Assembly (NCBI GenBank): GCA_018806915.1
Contig: JAGKQI010000038.1
Coordinates: 1-64,000, forward strand
Source of the DNA: Phytophthora colocasiae
Lineage: Eukaryota; Oomycota; Peronosporomycetes; Peronosporales; Peronosporaceae
Direction of reading: 5' to 3'
DNA length: 64,000 nucleotides
The first letter of the stretch is position 1, and each line of letters opens with the position of its first letter. The position numbers were made by a program, and so were the translations under genes. The notes below the pieces were generated by a model. The model was not told the origin of the DNA and searched no databases. It worked only from the letters and a program-made list of their open reading frames with translations. Shown in pieces: positions 21,399-31,100 of this stretch.

Positions 21399-21938
21399 TC
21401 ACTGTGTTCGCGAACAGGTTAACGAATGTGTTGTACTGACAGGAGAAAACTTGGCCCCGAACACTTTACTGCGTAGTGGCAACGTACTGACACAAGAGAA
21501 CGTTTCTGCATCCCAATTTTTCACATGTTCGTCCAATGAACTGGAGATACACAAGCCACTGTCCACAGGGTACCAGTCGACCATCGAAATGCCAAATTGT
21601 AGACTCTGTGCAGTATCCGTCCTTGCTCCTGCAGTACAAATTGGTTCTAGTGGTGTAGTAGTGTTGTAAATGACGTTGCAACTCGAGTCGGCTTCATCTA
21701 GACGGAAGAGATCAAATACCAGAAGTTGAGACTGTGAAGTACCAACTAAAAGGTAGCGTTGTTCCACTGGGTCTAATGAACAACTCCACGCACGCATCCC
21801 CCGGCGGAAAATGAAGTTGCTGGAGGTAGGTAAGTGGCTCAGCAGTGCACTCGACTGCTTAGTGTAGAAATTATCATGATATCCGCGGCTTGGAAGCCCC
21901 ACACTCCGGTCCAGCAAGTACTCGAACGCTGATGGCAT
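21399..21938 (-). pseudogene. Truncated N-terminus of CSA/ERCC8-like WD40 repair protein
   Basis: The start is taken at the Met of MPSAFEYLLDRSVG (21938), giving 179 codons. The order of motifs matches the N-terminus of the CSA (ERCC8) WD40 subunit of the CUL4 ubiquitin ligase used in transcription-coupled repair: LDPVEQRYLLVG with FDLF (blade 1), SMVDWYPVDSGLCISSSLD with KNWD (blade 2), then AKFSPVSTTHSL. The family continues for about 200 more residues (4-5 blades); here similarity ends right after SPVSTTHSL and a short unrelated tail reaches a stop. No downstream exon is visible, and the following DNA is transposon territory. It is divergent from the LarE gene 96 bp away. A functional copy may exist elsewhere. 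Confidence 0.75.
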
Positions 21939-22034
21939 AATAATGCTAATTATTGTAATTTTACTGAAGTGACACAAGTATTTTACTGAAGTAGCATAAA
22001 TAATTTCTATCAGAACCCCATTCGCTAATCGATC
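21939..22034. promoter_or_regulatory. 96-bp divergent intergenic region (CSA remnant / LarE)
   Basis: The two start codons face away from each other across 96 bp of A/T-rich DNA, so it must contain the start site of the LarE gene and of the former CSA gene. No clear initiator consensus is visible. A short direct repeat TTTTACTGAAGT occurs at about 21958 and 21980. Confidence 0.5.
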
Positions 22035-23049
22035 ATGACGTTGACGTCAAAAGTTGATCAATTGCTACAGCTCGTAGCTCTTCGAGGCGCTGCTATTCCT
22101 TCAAGTAGCGCGGCAATTAACAACGTTGTGGCATATTCAGGTGGAGTAGACTCGTCTCTTGCTGCTGCGTTGGTTTTCCGAGTGTTCCCAAGCTCCAGCG
22201 CTGCGTGTATCGGTAGATCTGCAGCTTTAAGTTCCGTGCAATTGACACAAGCTCGACAAGTGGCGAAACACATTGGGGTTCCATTATGGGAGTGCTTTAC
22301 TGAAGAGAACAAGGTGGAGGGGTATGTAGCTAATAAGGGCAAGAGCTGCTACTATTGCAAGACGACACTGTACTCGACGTTGCAACAAGTGGCACAGTTC
22401 GCCTGGAACGAGATGGAGCAGCATGAAACGCTCAAGCCTGTGCTGTATAATGGCACAAACGCTGACGACCAATTGGATCCCACTCGAGTGGGACTTGTTG
22501 CAGCCTCGGAGTTTGAAGTGGTGAGTCCTTTGAGTGGTCTCACGAAGCAGGAGGTGCGAGATGTAGCCAAGTTCCTGGGACTTCCTAATTGGAACACAGC
22601 GGCGTCCCCGTGTCTCCGATCGAGACTGCAATTTGGAGTGGAAGCTACACAGCAACATTTGCATCGAGTGGAGAGCGCTGAGGACTTTGTGAGGGACTTA
22701 CTGCAGCTGCAGAAGCACATGAGTATGCGTGTAAGGTTCCTGGCTGGGAATAAAGCTGCTGTTGGTAGGTTACAGCTTTGTTTTTGCTTCGATCTTTGAT
22801 ATGAACTAATATATTTTGATGACAGAGCTGGAACAAGAAGCGTTGGAGAAAGCAGTACCTCATTTCGATGAGTTGCGTCGACTTGGTAGGTTTACAGGTT
22901 GATGGAAGGAAGGTGGAAATTAACGTTGTGGTGTTACAGGTTTTAATGCAGTGGATGTCCGTGGGTTCCGGTCGGGAAGTCTAAGTGGGTACAACGCGGA
23001 TGCTGTGGTGCATCATACCCCGGCAGCTTCAGCTTCACTCGAGGCTTAA
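22035..23049 (+). CDS. LarE-type ATP pyrophosphatase (sacrificial sulfur transferase family)
   Basis: Three exons, 22035-22764, 22826-22885 and 22940-23049, give 299 residues; both introns are GT-AG and 54-61 bp. The fold is an N-type ATP pyrophosphatase: PP-loop SGGVDS at residues 35-40, CYYCK at 105-109, NGTNADD at 139-145, and SPCLRSR with Cys193. In bacteria LarE donates sulfur to the nickel-pincer nucleotide of lactate racemase, and the Cys in the PCLASR-type motif is the one consumed. That Cys is kept here. The C-terminal GFNAVDVRGFRSGS matches the family end, which supports the splicing. The substrate in an oomycete is unknown. It is divergent from the CSA remnant. Confidence 0.85.
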
Positions 23050-23138
23050 ATGCCCTCTCAAAATTCACTCGTGTTTTGCGGTTCATTCTCTGCCATTGAA
23101 AGACTGGGAATTTTTGCAGGAGGGTTAAAACAACAAGG

Positions 23139-23300
23139 AAATACCCAAGTGAGCGAGAACTAAGGAGCTTTTGGTCTAGATTCAATCAGCATCTGCCAGT
23201 CGACTTTAACGCTCCAGACGTTTATTTTTCAGAAAGCCGTGCCACATCTCGCGACCTCCTTTCTTCTTGTACCAAAACAACAGAGCGGCCACTAACATGA
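23139..23300 (-). pseudogene. 3' fragment of a Na+/phosphate cotransporter gene
   Basis: About 160 bp closely match the 3' end and downstream flank of the intact cotransporter at 25607-25797: GAGCTTTTGGTCTAGATT, then the end of the coding region through GCCGTGCCACATCTCGCGA to CATGAC. Small deletions and substitutions break the frame. Same orientation as the intact gene, with the Crinkler-type gene between them. This looks like a partial tandem duplicate of which only the tail survives. Confidence 0.8.
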
Positions 23301-23639
23301 CCGACGGATATTCTGTACAAGAAAACTAAAGTCGGAGTTCAATTAGCACACCGACAAAGTCATTTTAATTGCGGCTAGTCACCGTAATTTATCAACGCAA
23401 TACCCGCTAGCAAGTAAAAACCAGGAGAGTTTGCCAAACTATCTTTCAGTCCACCGTGCACTGTTCTTGATTCTTGGTTTAAACGGCGAAGGAGCCGAAA
23501 ACAGAGCCAGTCCAACAAAAACGACGACCTTAAACACAACCAATGATGAAGAGAACTACCGTATTGGCCGATTGACGTCTGTCATGCTGTTCTCACCGCG
23601 CTGTGTGCTATGCTTGTGACCATCGTTGTGTGATGGCAG
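23301..23639. other. Intergenic, nothing recognised
   Basis: A/T-rich sequence between the cotransporter fragment and the 3' end of the Crinkler-type gene. It should contain that gene's 3' UTR. No motif stands out. Confidence 0.4.
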
Positions 23640-25451
23640 CTAACTTTCCAACAGAATCTCGTAGATGACCTTATCCATCCCAAAAACGCATTTGCAACTT
23701 GAGTAGTCTCCCTGTCGAAAAAACACCGACACTCGGTCTTCCATGGGAATGACGCCTGTGGGGTCCCCAGTCTCGTTACCTCGAAGGTCGACGATGGCAT
23801 AATCGTTCATTGCAAGTGGAACATACTTTCCACCTGGCTCGAATCGTGCCATATGCTCACCAATCCTGTTTCCATTCACCAGTAGCTCAAGTCCCCAACG
23901 CAGATCACCATTGAGATAAAAGTCGATTGCTCCTTTGATCCTCTGTGGCTGACCATAACTGTATCCGTATGGATATATGCGTGATAACTCTGGGCAGATC
24001 GAGCATGTTGAACGGGTGTACAGTTTAAGGCCTTCCATGAAAAGATGCTGGAACGTAGCTTCCTTGGGGAAGTTAGTGGCATCAACCACAGACTTCTGCA
24101 GCACACTTGCTGACATGTTGCCAAGCACTCTCGTGATCAGTTCACGCAGCGACAATGGATTGGTAGCTGCACGAGTCGGAAAAATCCACTTGCTGTAGTA
24201 TTTCTCTGCCAATGGAGACGAAAATTTCACGCAACGATCAGCTTCTTCGACCAGGATACCCGATTTCTTCAAAGTCAGGAGACAACGGTTATCTTCTTCA
24301 TCCATGAGCTCCGACTCTACGTATAGGTCATTCGGCGCAGCAGCAAGGCATTCGATCAGAAACTGCCGAAGTTCCAAGCTCGTCGGGGCCATGTGCATAC
24401 TACCGAAGCATCGTGCCAATTGATGCAGTAAATCTTGAGATAGATAGTACAAAACCAATTCGTTCTCTGGTGCACCTGGGGACTTGGCAAAACGGGCAGT
24501 CACCGCGTCCACTGAAAGACGTAACGCACCAACAAGGCCATTGCACTCGTAAACTAACAACTCTATGAAGTGTTGCTTCTTTTTCATTTTATCGGGCAAT
24601 CCAGTTGGAAAAGGCAATGCCAAGAATTCGCGCGCTTCATCGTCACTCAACAGGAAATCCGCCCGGACGAACTTTTGAATCGATTGGAATTCCACTGGAC
24701 TCACCTCTCCACTATCGATCGCATGCACCGCACTGATAATAAAACGAACATTGTCTGGTAACCACGAGGGAGCAACTTTGATCAAGGTGCTCCAAAACCC
24801 CTTTTCGTGATATTTCGCTTGAGCATCATCTAGCATAATACAATGCTGTTGATCCTTGCTCAAGTTTGTTGTTCTGCCAGGGAGGTCAACCCCGCACGAT
24901 CGTAGTACGTCAACCGCCGATATTTCTGGATCAAGAAAAGACCCGTAGATGCATTTCATGGCAGGATAGTGGTGAGCGAAAAGCGACAATAACGACGTCT
25001 TCCCCGACGCTGCTGGCGACATAAAGAGAATGTACGTGTGTCCTATCTGCATCATATCGTAGACACGACGAAGAAGATCCTCGCGCGCGAGATGAGGTGC
25101 ATGAGTGTTGACACCATCAAGTGTTAACTGAATACGCTTCGGTTCGTCATGCTCTCGCTGCGGTACTTCTACGATGAGTGGGTCTTCCCCCTGCAAGCCA
25201 AGACCAATCAACGAGGTCCATGGCGTCAAAGGCTGGGCATTCTCGACATCATACGTTGCTCTGTTGGCGAAGACTTGTAGGTTGGTTGCATCCACCCACG
25301 GAGGAAGCGTACGCGACATCGTGAAAACTGCCGCGCAGAGACCAGCAGCATCTGCATCTTCTTCAGCCAGCCGCACTACAGCAGTCTTGGTGTTCGCAAA
25401 AGAGGCGCGAGTTGCAGCATCTACGAGCTCGAACCACACTCGATGCGCCAT
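23640..25451 (-). CDS. Crinkler-type protein: divergent header, P-loop NTPase, C-terminal nuclease-like domain
   Basis: A single exon of 603 residues. Residues 1-98 match the divergent Crinkler header type (VWFELVDAATRASF, then a hydrophobic end LIVEVP) rather than the canonical LFLAK header, and there is no signal peptide. Residues ~105-440 are a P-loop NTPase with Walker A SPAASGKT (145-152) and Walker B CIMLDDAQ (204-211). Residues ~470-603 contain AIDFYLNG (Asp510), WGLELLVNG (Glu522) and EHMARF, the spacing expected of the restriction-endonuclease-like fold seen in many Crinkler C-termini. Related proteins act in host or own nuclei; which applies here is unknown. An initiator-like TCATTTCAAAAC precedes the ATG by about 20 bp, which supports this start. 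Flanked by cotransporter gene pieces on both sides. Confidence 0.8.
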   Translation of the reverse strand: MAHRVWFELVDAATRASFANTKTAVVRLAEEDADAAGLCAAVFTMSRTLPPWVDATNLQVFANRATYDVENAQPLTPWTSLIGLGLQGEDPLIVEVPQREHDEPKRIQLTLDGVNTHAPHLAREDLLRRVYDMMQIGHTYILFMSPAASGKTSLLSLFAHHYPAMKCIYGSFLDPEISAVDVLRSCGVDLPGRTTNLSKDQQHCIMLDDAQAKYHEKGFWSTLIKVAPSWLPDNVRFIISAVHAIDSGEVSPVEFQSIQKFVRADFLLSDDEAREFLALPFPTGLPDKMKKKQHFIELLVYECNGLVGALRLSVDAVTARFAKSPGAPENELVLYYLSQDLLHQLARCFGSMHMAPTSLELRQFLIECLAAAPNDLYVESELMDEEDNRCLLTLKKSGILVEEADRCVKFSSPLAEKYYSKWIFPTRAATNPLSLRELITRVLGNMSASVLQKSVVDATNFPKEATFQHLFMEGLKLYTRSTCSICPELSRIYPYGYSYGQPQRIKGAIDFYLNGDLRWGLELLVNGNRIGEHMARFEPGGKYVPLAMNDYAIVDLRGNETGDPTGVIPMEDRVSVFFRQGDYSSCKCVFGMDKVIYEILLES

Positions 25452-25460
25452 CTCTTCGGT

Positions 25461-25477
25461 GTGTTTTGAAATGAGAC
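25461..25477 (-). promoter_or_regulatory. Oomycete initiator-like motif of the Crinkler-type gene
   Basis: On the minus strand GTCTCATTTCAAAACAC fits the oomycete Inr (TCATTT followed by an A-rich start region). It ends 10 bp before the ATG, so the 5' UTR would be about 20 nt. Confidence 0.5.
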
Positions 25478-25517
25478 CACGGCAAACATTTAGAGTTTTC
25501 GAGATGGGTTAGGGTAG

Positions 25518-25533
25518 TTTTTTTTTTTTTTTT
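25518..25533 (+). repeat. 16-nt poly-T tract
   Basis: An uninterrupted T run, followed by CAG, in the 212-bp interval between the Crinkler-type gene start and the cotransporter stop. Read on the minus strand it is a poly-A run downstream of the cotransporter gene. Confidence 0.9.
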
Positions 25534-25663
25534 CAGAATGCGTCATGGTCTAATAGTAATGATCTAGACCCTGTTCAATTCGGTATTAGACCAGGAGGAT
25601 TAATGAGCATGGAAATACACAAGTGAGCGAGCACTAGGAGATGGAGGAGCTTTTGGTCTAGAT

Positions 25664-27169
25664 TTAAACAGCATCTGCATCGTGGTGCTCCAGTCGACTT
25701 TCACGCTTCAGACGTTTCTTCTCCAGAAAACCGTGCCACATCTCGCGACCTCCTTTCTTGTTGTACCAGAACAACAGAGCAGCAAATGCTACCATGACAA
25801 TAGCAGCGATCAGCCAACCGAACACTTGAGCCACGACGCTATCGGCAGTACACATGTACACCAACCCCAGCAGGATGCCAGGAGCGACGAGGAAGAGCAC
25901 AATGAGGAACAGGACAGCAGTTAGAGGCCACGATGCACTGAAGAATGCCAATGAGCGAGCCCAGTCAAGAATCGGCTTGCGCGTGATCGGGATGGGGTAG
26001 AACAGGAAGATGCCAAACACGTTGAACCAGAAGTGCACGAGGGCGATAGCTACCGAATCTGCCTTCCCCGTCACAAGCGAAGCCAACAACGCAGTGCCGG
26101 TCGTGCCCAGGTTGGCTCCAATCACCAACGGATAGACTTGTTCGAGTGTCACGACACCCAGACCTGCCATCGGCGTTAGTGTGGAGGTGACTACAGTCGA
26201 CGAGTGGACAGCGAAGGTGATCAACGTCCCCACGATGATGTTGATGTAGCCATTGTAGTTGAGCAGCTTCGAGATGAGCTTCTTCGTGGGGCCTAAGAAG
26301 ACCTTCGCCAGCATCTTCACCAGTGTTAACAGAGCACAAACGAGGATGCAGAATCCAAGTACGACGGTGATGGCACCAATACTACCGTCACTCAAGCTGG
26401 AGCCATGGAAAGCACCGCTCTTGATGAACGACTGACCTTCCGTACACATACTCTCACCCGTTGCAACTCGGTAGATGGCCTTCTTGTCCACTGAGATCAG
26501 TTTTTGAGTCAACGGGTTTACGATGGCGTCCACGGGGCTGTTGAAGGCTCCGCCCGTGGTTTTAGCGTTCGACATGGCGACTGACATCTTCTCCAACGGA
26601 TGGAAGATCACTTCAATGGGGAACAACACGAAGACGGACCAGATATTGTACATATCGTGAACTGTAGCTGCTGCCATGGCGCGTTGGAAGCGAGTTCGGT
26701 CACCCACTTGGCCGAACGCCACCATGATGCACGTCACGCACGTTCCGACATTTGCGCCCATGATAACGTACACACCTTGGCGGATAGTCATACCACCGGA
26801 ACCAACAAGGGCTACAACGATGGACGTTACAGTACCGGAGCTGTGGAGCAGTGCAGTGGCCACCGTACCGATCATCAGACCAGCTACGGGGTTGTTCGCG
26901 AAATCGAAGGCTCCTTTCGTGTCACATCCCAGAGCGAGAGTAAAGCCATCTCCTATGAACTTGACGGCTACCATGAACAAGTAGAGGGCAGCGAGCGACG
27001 CGACAGTGTAGAAAACGCCCCAGACAATTCTCTCCCAGGGTGACTTCTTCTCGTACGACTCTTCTTCGGCGATTTCTTCTTCGTTGGCCTCTTTACTGAC
27101 GTTGCTGAGGCGATCATCCATTGGTGTCTGCAGTTTTCCATAGTCGACGGGGGCATCGTGGAGAGTCAT
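25664..27169 (-). CDS. Na+/phosphate cotransporter (SLC34-like, Na_Pi_cotrans family)
   Basis: A single exon of 501 residues. Two inverted-topology repeats are visible: residues ~95-160 with TALLHSSGTVTS and IMGANVGTCVT, and ~330-390 with HSSTVVTSTLTPMAGLG and VIGANLGTTGTA. These correspond to the paired QSSS-type Na+/Pi binding motifs of type II cotransporters, with His-Ser-Ser in place of Gln-Ser-Ser. About eight to ten membrane segments and a Cys-containing extracellular loop (VATGESMCTEGQSF) lie between the repeats. The N-terminus is acidic (EEEIAEEESYEKK) and the C-terminus basic. It probably imports phosphate across the plasma membrane. Two decayed relatives lie at 23139-23300 and 32210-32990, so this locus has been duplicated more than once. 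Confidence 0.92.
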   Translation of the reverse strand: MTLHDAPVDYGKLQTPMDDRLSNVSKEANEEEIAEEESYEKKSPWERIVWGVFYTVASLAALYLFMVAVKFIGDGFTLALGCDTKGAFDFANNPVAGLMIGTVATALLHSSGTVTSIVVALVGSGGMTIRQGVYVIMGANVGTCVTCIMVAFGQVGDRTRFQRAMAAATVHDMYNIWSVFVLFPIEVIFHPLEKMSVAMSNAKTTGGAFNSPVDAIVNPLTQKLISVDKKAIYRVATGESMCTEGQSFIKSGAFHGSSLSDGSIGAITVVLGFCILVCALLTLVKMLAKVFLGPTKKLISKLLNYNGYINIIVGTLITFAVHSSTVVTSTLTPMAGLGVVTLEQVYPLVIGANLGTTGTALLASLVTGKADSVAIALVHFWFNVFGIFLFYPIPITRKPILDWARSLAFFSASWPLTAVLFLIVLFLVAPGILLGLVYMCTADSVVAQVFGWLIAAIVMVAFAALLFWYNKKGGREMWHGFLEKKRLKRESRLEHHDADAV

Positions 27170-28110
27170 GGCTTGGAGTTGTTGAGGAGAAGGTAAATCC
27201 GAGAATGAGTGAAGCTGACGAAGCTCAATGGCTGATCGAGTCTATTCTCACTACAGAGAGCGTGCAAGTACTCGAAGGAGATGTACAATCGCAGCACACT
27301 GAGCACAATTCGGAACCCAACCTCAAAAAGATTCCTTGATGTTGGCTATGGAGATATTCGACTTGATGAGGGCATGGGTGATTTCAAGAGCGAATCTACA
27401 CGCAAAACGCCCATTTTCGGTTGCTAACTGACCATCGCAAGTCAAGATTCGATCGGTACCCCGGTCTGCTCGAGGACGATAGATCTGCGTTGTTAGAGCA
27501 GAGTTAACTCTTTTACTACCATTACCAAGGACTGAGTACACAAGCAATGCACTGGTATGAAGAATGGCGCGGTACAGCGATGAACTTGATTACATGATCC
27601 CCACGATGACATTAATCGCCACCGCTTAGTCGAAACTGGCACGGATTAAAACGCATCAATGGCGCAGCTCAGGCGGTACTGCCCTGCGACGCTTGTCTTG
27701 CTCTGGCCCGTAAAGCTTCAATTGCGAATCTTGCTGGTAAATTGTTTCAGCAGTGTGAAACTTCCCCAGTAATTCTGGATCCGAACGAATTGCACGTGTA
27801 CATTGGAGCTTCAACACCACTTTGCGCCTTAGTCGAACACAGAAAATTAACCCAGACAAGTCCAGTTACTCCCTATGCGTCGACTTTTATACTCCAACGG
27901 AGGTATCTCTCCATCAGGTCGGAGGTCAGATTCGATCGTCACAGGTGTGGTGTAGCTTGCCGGTGGATTTTCCAGTTCGTATCTATCTCTTCCTGTCCAG
28001 GAATAGTAGTAGTGCGACGTTGTGCGCATTTTTCCTCTTGTCTTGGTCGCTCATTTTGGAATTTGCAGAAAAGCTCAACTACCATCTTCAATTCGACTAG
28101 CGGAATTCTA
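27170..28110. other. Intergenic region between divergent cotransporter and Ca2+-ATPase genes
   Basis: It must hold the promoters of both flanking genes. The Ca2+-ATPase frame stays open upstream to 27742, but that 123-codon extension has no family similarity and is Ser/Arg/Phe-rich, so it is treated as untranslated. No TCATTT-type initiator could be fixed with confidence. Confidence 0.5.
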
Positions 28111-31100
28111 ATGACGTTCAAGCTCATGCCGGGGGACCTCATCCGTCTCGTTGAGACTTCACATGAGAAAATTCATGAACAACTTGAAACTGTCGGCGGA
28201 CTTGAAGGTGTCGCTGCTGCTCTCCGAGTGGATATTCGTCAAGGCCTTGACTCCCAAGATGTCAATGATCTCCGTACAAGAGAAGAAGTATTCGGTAAAA
28301 ACTACATCCCACCTCCCAAGGCTAAAAGCTTCCTGGAGCTTATGTGGGACGCGTTCCAAGATATCACCATCATCATCTTGACCATCTCGGGTATCATTTC
28401 AATTATCTTGTCTTCTACGGTTGGAGATCACAAAGAAACTGGATGGGTTGAAGGTGCTTGTATTATTTTGGCTGTCGTCGTTGTTACCCTTGTGACTGCT
28501 GTTAATGACTACCAGAAGGAACAACAGTTTCGTTCCTTGAATGCTGTGAAAGAAGATGAAACTATTAAAGTGATCCGCAATGGAGCACCAGCTGAAGTAA
28601 GCAAGTGGAAGTTACTTGTAGGGGATATTGTACGAGTTGACTTGGGGGATATTATCCCTGCTGACGGCATGGTATTCGACGAGAAGGAGCTCAAGATGGA
28701 TGAAAGTGCCATGACTGGTGAATCGGATTTACTGACAAAGAACCGAGAGAGTCCGTTCTTGTTATCCGGTACGAAAGTCATGGAAGGGCTGGGGAAAATG
28801 CTGGTCGTTTGTGTCGGGGAACATTCACAAGCTGGTATCATTAAGAGTTTGATCAACGGCACACACAATACTACGGAGAACAAGCCATCAAGAGAAGAAG
28901 ACAAGAACAGTGCTGATGGAAGCCAGGCTACCGACGATATCTACGTGGAGATTGACACTCCTAAAATCCCCGATCCGAATGAGAAAGAAGACACATTTGA
29001 CGGGACAGAAGAATCCCAATCTCCTTTGGAAGGGAAGCTCTACAACCTCACTATTCTCATCGGTAAGCTCGGTACAGTTGTGGCTCTGCTCGTGTTCGTG
29101 ATCATGTCCATTCGGTTCTCCATCGACACGTTCGCTATCGATGATTTACCGTGGAAGAACTCGTATATCAGCGATTACCTGGGCTTCTTCATCATTGCCA
29201 TCACTGTATTGGTCGTAGCCATCCCGGAAGGACTTCCTCTTGCTGTTACGATTGCTCTTGCATATTCTGTAAAGAAAATGCTGGTCGATAACAATTTGGT
29301 TCGGCACCTTGACGCCTGTGAGACGATGGGAAGTGCTACTACCATTTGCTCCGACAAAACCGGCACTTTAACCACCAACCGCATGACTGTCATGAAAGTT
29401 TGGATCGGAGATGCTGAGTTCTCGTCTGCTACTGAAGGTATTGGTGTTCTTTGTGACGAAGTGAAGGAAGCGCTTTGTCATGGCATCGCCATTAACTCGA
29501 CAGCTGAAATTTTGCCACCAAAAGTGGAGAACGGACAACCAGAACACACAGGCAACAAGACTGAGTGTGCCTTACTTCAGTACATTCGGGACGGAGGCGT
29601 CGAATATGTCGATATTCGAACAAATAACGAGATTGTTCACATGTTGACGTTCTCCAGTGCCAAAAAGCGAATGTCCGTTGTGGTTCGTCGGGGAGATTCC
29701 AAGTGCAGAGTATGCACGAAAGGAGCCACGGAAGTCGTTCTGGGATTGTGTAAGCAGATGCAGCGTGTGAATGGGAAGATTGAGGCCTTGAATACTGCTC
29801 GCAAGTCTGAAATTGGCTTGAATGTGATCGAGAAATACGCGTCACAGGGCTACCGTACTCTTTGTCTGTCGTACCGGGATCTCGATGTCCCAGCCGAGGA
29901 ATTAAACAACTGGCCAGACGAAGACGTGGAAAAAGACTTGACCTGTGTGGCAATTGTTGGGATTGAAGATCCAGTGAGACCAGAAGTGCCTGGAGCTATC
30001 CAGCACTGCAAACGAGCAGGTATCACTGTTCGCATGGTTACCGGAGATAATATCACCACTGCACGATCGATTGCTAGTAAATGTGGGATAATCTCCCCAG
30101 GCGATGGTGCTCTCGTGATGGATGGACAAACATTCCGCTCCAAAGTACTGGACCCTCAAGGCAACATTATCCAAACTCAGTTTGACCAGATCTGGCCGAT
30201 GCTTCGTGTTCTGGCTCGTTCGTCCCCAAAGGATAAATACACATTGGTCACGGGGCTCATGCAAAGCACTTTAGTACCTCACGGGCCTCAGGTTGTGGCA
30301 GTAACGGGCGATGGCACGAATGATGCACCAGCATTGAAGAAAGCGAACGTTGGCTTCGCTATGGGGATCAGTGGAACTGCAGTGTCGAAGGATGCGTCGG
30401 ATATTATCCTCATGGATGATAATTTCAATTCCATTGTGAATGCCATCAAGTGGGGCCGTAATGTCTACGATTCCATTTCCAAGTTCCTGCAGTTTCAGCT
30501 TACAGTGAACGTGGTTGCCATCATGCTGGCTTTTATCGGTGCTGTAGTGTTGGAACAGTCTCCTCTCTCTGCTGTGCAAATGCTGTGGGTGAATTTGATC
30601 ATGGACTCGTTCGCATCTCTGGCACTTGCAACAGAAGAACCAACTCCAGCTCTACTCGAACGCAAGCCGTACCCGAAGACTCAGCCCTTGATCTCGAAGA
30701 AGATGACCAAGCACATACTAGGTCAGTCCCTTTTCCAGCTTGTCCTGCTTTTGGCCATTGTTTTCAGTGGTGAAAAGTGGTTCAACATCTCGTCCGGTCG
30801 TATGAACGACTTGGAAGAAGATCACAAGGACGATTCGACCAAGCACATGACCATTGTTTTTAATACTTTCGTGTGGATGCAGCTGTTCAATGAGCTCAAC
30901 TGTCGCAAGATCCACGATGAGACCAATATCTTCACGGGCATCACAAAGAACCGAGTCTTTTTGTATGTCGGTGTGCTTCAAGTGGCCATGCAGGTGGTCA
31001 TGGTGCAGTTCACGGGCGATTGGTTCAACTGCACGCCACTGACAATTGACCAGTGGTTTGTCTGTATCGGTTTAGGCTTCGTTTCCCTCCCGCTTGGACT

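Noticed and set aside
21106..21402. 98-codon minus-strand ORF following the CSA remnant, considered as its continuation
   Set aside because: It lacks WD40 pattern (no GH or WD motifs), is basic and partly built from short repeats, and is in a different frame.
27742..28110. N-terminal 123-codon extension of the Ca2+-ATPase frame
   Set aside because: No P2B family similarity, odd composition, and a good ATG at 28111 where homology starts.
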